NCBI GenBank assembly: GCA_965249045.1
Contig: OZ252213.1
Span: 1,674,001 to 1,738,000 of the forward strand
Length of the DNA: 64,000 nt
Reading direction: 5' to 3'
Source: Nemesobacter sp965249045
GTDB taxonomy: Bacteria; Desulfobacterota_D; UBA1144; Nemesobacterales; Nemesobacteraceae
Of the stretch, positions 61,106 to 64,000 are shown piece by piece. Each line of letters opens with the position of its first letter. Position 1 is the first letter of the stretch. A program made the position numbers and the translations under genes. Below the pieces are notes generated by a model. The model made no database searches and was not told the origin of the DNA. It saw only the letters and a program-made list of their open reading frames with translations.

Positions 61106-63223
61106 ATGATATCGCTTAAAATATCGGAAATCCACTCAAAAGACTGCGGGAAAGGCTATGCCAGGATCAGCAGCATGGACATGAAGGAGCTCGGCCTCAC
61201 GTCCTGGGACCTCATACAGATAGACGGAAGAAGAAAAACCGTTGTGAGAGCCATGCCGCTTGATGCGGACGAACGGGAACCGGAGTCCGTCATAGAAATA
61301 GACATGGTAACCAGAGAAAACGCGGGAGTGGAGCTTGACGACATAGTAATAGTAACAAAAGCCGATCTTGAAAAGGCAAGCAGGATAACCCTGTGTCCGA
61401 GAAACAAGGCGTTTCTCTACGACCCCGCTAAAAACAAGCGTCTTTGCAACAGACTCGAAGGACTTGCCGTAACGGCCGGAGACAGGGTGTCAGTCAAAAT
61501 CTCCTCCGCTAAGACCGAAGACTTCGATGTGCTTACCACAATGCCGGAGCCCTCAGTGGTCATAAGCCAGAAAACCCGCATGGACGTGATACAGAGACCC
61601 AGAACCAAAGTAGACGCAGAGAGGATCTCGTACGCGGACATAGGAGGATTTTCAAGCCAGATAAGAAGAATAAAGGAGATTTTTGAATTTCCGATACGCT
61701 TCCCCTCTCTTTTTGAAAAACTCGGAGTTCAGCCACCCAGGGGAATCCTTCTGACAGGTCCCCCGGGAAGCGGGAAAACCCTTCTTGCAAAAGCCATAGC
61801 GTTTGAGACGGATTCAAATTTTCAAGTAATAAACGGCCCCGAGGTAATTCACAGGTTCTACGGAGAAAGCGAGGCTAAGCTGCGCCAGATATTTGAGAAC
61901 GCGACGAAGAATCAGCCGTCAATAATATTCCTTGATGAACTCGACGCGATAGCTCCTCGCCGGGATAGGGTGACGGGAGACGTGGAAAAAAGAGTAGTGG
62001 CACAGCTCCTCTCCCTCATGGACGGACTTAAGGGCAGGGGAAACGTTACGGTTGTCGGAGCGACGAACCTTCCCGACATGATTGATCCCGCGCTACGGCG
62101 CCCGGGCAGGTTTGACAGGGAGATTTACCTTCCGGTTCCCGATACCAAGGCCCGCCTCGAGATATTTCAGGTTCATTCAAGGGGTATGCCGCTTTCAAAT
62201 GACGTGGATCTTCAGAGGCTCTCTGAGCTTTCAAGCGGTTACGTGGGAGCCGACATAGAAAATCTCTGCAGAGAGGCAGCCATAAATTCTCTTACCAATA
62301 TTCTGCCGGACATGGAGCATGACTCCGTCTCCGACCTCGGACACAGCTTTCCCGTTGAAGTCGGCATGGAAGACTTCCTTGAGGCGCTTCGCAGCATCCA
62401 TCCCTCGGCAATAAGGGAGATGGTGGTTGAGATACCGAAAACCTCCTGGGATGACGTGGGAGGTCTTGAGAGCATAAAAAACGATCTGATTGAATCCGTT
62501 ATATGGCCGATGAAGCACAGAAATTTCTACGAGGCTCTCGACGTAGCGTCACCCAAGGGAATACTGCTTTACGGTCCTCCTGGAACGGGAAAGACCCTTC
62601 TTGCAAAAGCGCTTGCGAACAGAACGGAAGTCAACTTTATTTCCATAAAGGGAGCGGAGCTTCTCTCCAAGTATGTCGGCGAATCGGAGCGCGCTGTAAG
62701 AGAAGTCTTCAGAAAGGCAAAGCAGGTTTCTCCCTGCATAGTGTTTTTTGATGAACTCGACGCTCTTTGTCCCAGACGATCCGAATCAAACTCAACCCGC
62801 GTGAGCGAAAGAGTCGTAAGCCAGTTGCTTGCTGAAATCGACGGGGTTGAGGAACTCCCGGATGTTCTGGTGCTGGCCGCGACAAACAGGATTGACATGA
62901 TTGAACCGGCACTTCTACGACCCGGGAGATTTGACTTGGTAGTCGAAGTTCCGACTCCGTCAAAACAGGAAATTCTTGAGATCCTGAAGATCCACACTCG
63001 GAAAAAACCTCTCGGCACCGACGTGAAAATCACCGCGCTTGCAAAACAGCTTGAGGGCAGAACCGGGGCGGACGTAAGACTTGTATGCAACCGGGCTTCC
63101 CTGCACGCGATAAAAGAACACTTGGGGAAAAGCAGGAAAGTCCTTAAACTCTGCAAAAGACATTTCGACCTGGCGCTTTTGGAACTTCAAAAAAGAAGCC
63201 TCTGCATAACACCAAGGCACTAG
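61106..63223 (+). CDS. Cdc48/p97/VAT-type double AAA+ ATPase
   Basis: The 705 residues have the full Cdc48 layout: an N domain with double-psi barrel (about 1-165, KISEIHSKDCGKGYARISSM), D1 with Walker A GPPGSGKT (218-225) and Walker B IIFLDELDAIAPRRD, then D2 with GPPGTGKT (about 490-497) and IVFFDELDALCPRR. Arginine fingers appear in LRRPGRFDRE and LRPGRFDLVV. Such unfoldases are standard in archaea and eukaryotes and rarer in bacteria. The C-terminal HbYX tail is absent (ends ITPRH), so proteasome docking is not indicated. Confidence 0.95.
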   Translation: MISLKISEIHSKDCGKGYARISSMDMKELGLTSWDLIQIDGRRKTVVRAMPLDADEREPESVIEIDMVTRENAGVELDDIVIVTKADLEKASRITLCPRNKAFLYDPAKNKRLCNRLEGLAVTAGDRVSVKISSAKTEDFDVLTTMPEPSVVISQKTRMDVIQRPRTKVDAERISYADIGGFSSQIRRIKEIFEFPIRFPSLFEKLGVQPPRGILLTGPPGSGKTLLAKAIAFETDSNFQVINGPEVIHRFYGESEAKLRQIFENATKNQPSIIFLDELDAIAPRRDRVTGDVEKRVVAQLLSLMDGLKGRGNVTVVGATNLPDMIDPALRRPGRFDREIYLPVPDTKARLEIFQVHSRGMPLSNDVDLQRLSELSSGYVGADIENLCREAAINSLTNILPDMEHDSVSDLGHSFPVEVGMEDFLEALRSIHPSAIREMVVEIPKTSWDDVGGLESIKNDLIESVIWPMKHRNFYEALDVASPKGILLYGPPGTGKTLLAKALANRTEVNFISIKGAELLSKYVGESERAVREVFRKAKQVSPCIVFFDELDALCPRRSESNSTRVSERVVSQLLAEIDGVEELPDVLVLAATNRIDMIEPALLRPGRFDLVVEVPTPSKQEILEILKIHTRKKPLGTDVKITALAKQLEGRTGADVRLVCNRASLHAIKEHLGKSRKVLKLCKRHFDLALLELQKRSLCITPRH

Positions 63224-63227
63224 TCTC

Positions 63228-64000
63228 TTGGAAAATCCTTCTTTCTTTCTAAACAGCATTCTTCCCGAGATATGGTTTTTCATGCTGGGAGCGGCGCTTG
63301 GAAGCTTCGCGAACGTCTGCGTGAGGAGAATTCCGGCGGGGGTCTCCGTCATCTCTCCCCGCTCCCGCTGCAATAGCTGCGAAACCCCCATCAGGGCTTT
63401 TCACAACATCCCCGTTTTAAGCTGGGTTTTCCTCGGGGGCAGCTGTTCCTACTGCAAAGAGCGGATATCTGTCGAATATCCGATTGTGGAACTTCTATGC
63501 GGAGTACTTGCGCTTTTTCTCTACAGGGAGCTTGGAGTCTCGCTCGAGCTGTTTTTCTACCTCGCGCTTTGCGTATCGCTTGTTGTTATAACCCTGATAG
63601 ACATAAGACATCTTATTATTCCCGACATGATAACGCTGCCGGGAATAGCTGGCGGGATTGCGCTTAACGCGATCAGAACCGACTGGGGAACGGCGACAGA
63701 TGTGCTTTTTTCTTCCGGGTTCGCGAACTTTCTGCCCGCAACAGCGAATATCGCGATTCTTAATTCGATAGGGGGAGCGCTGCTTGGAGGAGGAACTTTT
63801 TTACTGATCGCTACTCTGTACAAAACAGTTAGAAAAAGAGAAGGAATGGGAATGGGTGACGTCAAGCTTGTTTCAATGCTGGGCGCTTTCTTTGGAATGT
63901 GGGGAGTGCTGGTCATAATATTTCTAAGTTCCATCCTGGGAACCCTGATCGGACTGTCGGTTATAATGCTACGCAGAAAGGACCCGGGACACGCTATTGC
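63228..64000 (+). CDS. pilD: Prepilin peptidase, truncated by window end
   Basis: The frame runs from a TTG at 63228, 4 bases after the ATPase stop, to the window edge (about 257 residues). It has the cysteine-rich cytoplasmic loop CNSC and CSYC, AALGSFANVCVRRIP, and the two catalytic aspartates in LIDIRHLIIPD and GMGMGDVKLV. These are the GxGD signatures of type IV prepilin peptidase. An in-frame ATG at 63282 would cut the first helix, so TTG is preferred. The enzyme processes type IV pilins or type II secretion pseudopilins; no pil or gsp genes are in the window. Confidence 0.93.
   Translation, partial: MENPSFFLNSILPEIWFFMLGAALGSFANVCVRRIPAGVSVISPRSRCNSCETPIRAFHNIPVLSWVFLGGSCSYCKERISVEYPIVELLCGVLALFLYRELGVSLELFFYLALCVSLVVITLIDIRHLIIPDMITLPGIAGGIALNAIRTDWGTATDVLFSSGFANFLPATANIAILNSIGGALLGGGTFLLIATLYKTVRKREGMGMGDVKLVSMLGAFFGMWGVLVIIFLSSILGTLIGLSVIMLRRKDPGHAI

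Overview
The window is about 64 kb of a Gram-negative bacterial chromosome. Outer-membrane machinery is present: a TonB-dependent receptor, a TolC-type fragment, lipoproteins and a small beta-barrel. The rpoN-hpf-ptsN-hprK-rapZ order and the menaquinone genes of the futalosine route recall deltaproteobacteria and related uncultured phyla. Most resident genes favour ATA (Ile) and AGA/AGG (Arg) codons. A lineage such as Candidatus Dadabacteria would fit, but that is inference; no rRNA is present to settle it.

Layout. 0-2 kb: an efflux operon (TolC end, HlyD/MacA-type adaptor, ABC ATPase) with no permease after it. 2.1-5.4 kb: eno-leuC-leuD. 5.9-7.6 kb: a lone peptide-type solute-binding lipoprotein. 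7.9-12.9 kb: sigma-54, hibernation factor and nitrogen-type PTS regulators, where a 107-aa orphan sits where HPr/EI are often found. 13-14.1 kb: a HAD phosphatase and a very acidic 63-aa protein. 14.2-17.1 kb: TonB receptor and tRNA-Leu/tRNA-Cys. 17.2-30.1 kb: a long minus-strand run with PhzF, a MoxR/VWA pair, two tandem purU genes, a GNAT enzyme, crotonase, glnS, a redoxin, a double-CDGSH protein and a complete four-gene beta-oxidation set. 30.2-32.3 kb: a GC-rich patch with a steroid-5-alpha-reductase-like gene among gene fragments. 32.4-38.3 kb: GST, AcpH-like esterase, htpG, a methyltransferase, a zinc-ligand-lacking hemB and a zinc-free L31. 38.3-47 kb: a minus-strand run ending in mqnE-ubiD-ubiX-ubiA, the menaquinone branch. 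47-51.6 kb: recO, argJ, pyrD, ychF, tRNA-His. 51.9-56.1 kb: malate synthase and a long ICL2-type isocitrate lyase, i.e. the whole glyoxylate shunt. 56.2-64 kb: an outer-membrane protein remnant, mgtE, tRNA-Arg/tRNA-Pro, an MBL hydrolase, a small barrel protein, recF, a two-ring Cdc48-type ATPase and a prepilin peptidase cut by the window end.

Together, beta-oxidation to acetyl-CoA plus the glyoxylate bypass suggests growth on fatty acids or other C2-yielding substrates, with menaquinone respiration. The most unusual signals are mostly non-coding or degenerate: a perfect 9-4-9 palindrome before the zinc-free L31 gene, twin CTGCCA-TTT-TGGCAG palindromes before the reductase gene, a hairpin abutting the htpG Shine-Dalgarno, a 124-bp inverted-repeat-bounded segment, an 11-C tract, and remnants of at least three genes. 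No CRISPR array, complete insertion sequence, prophage or replication origin was seen.
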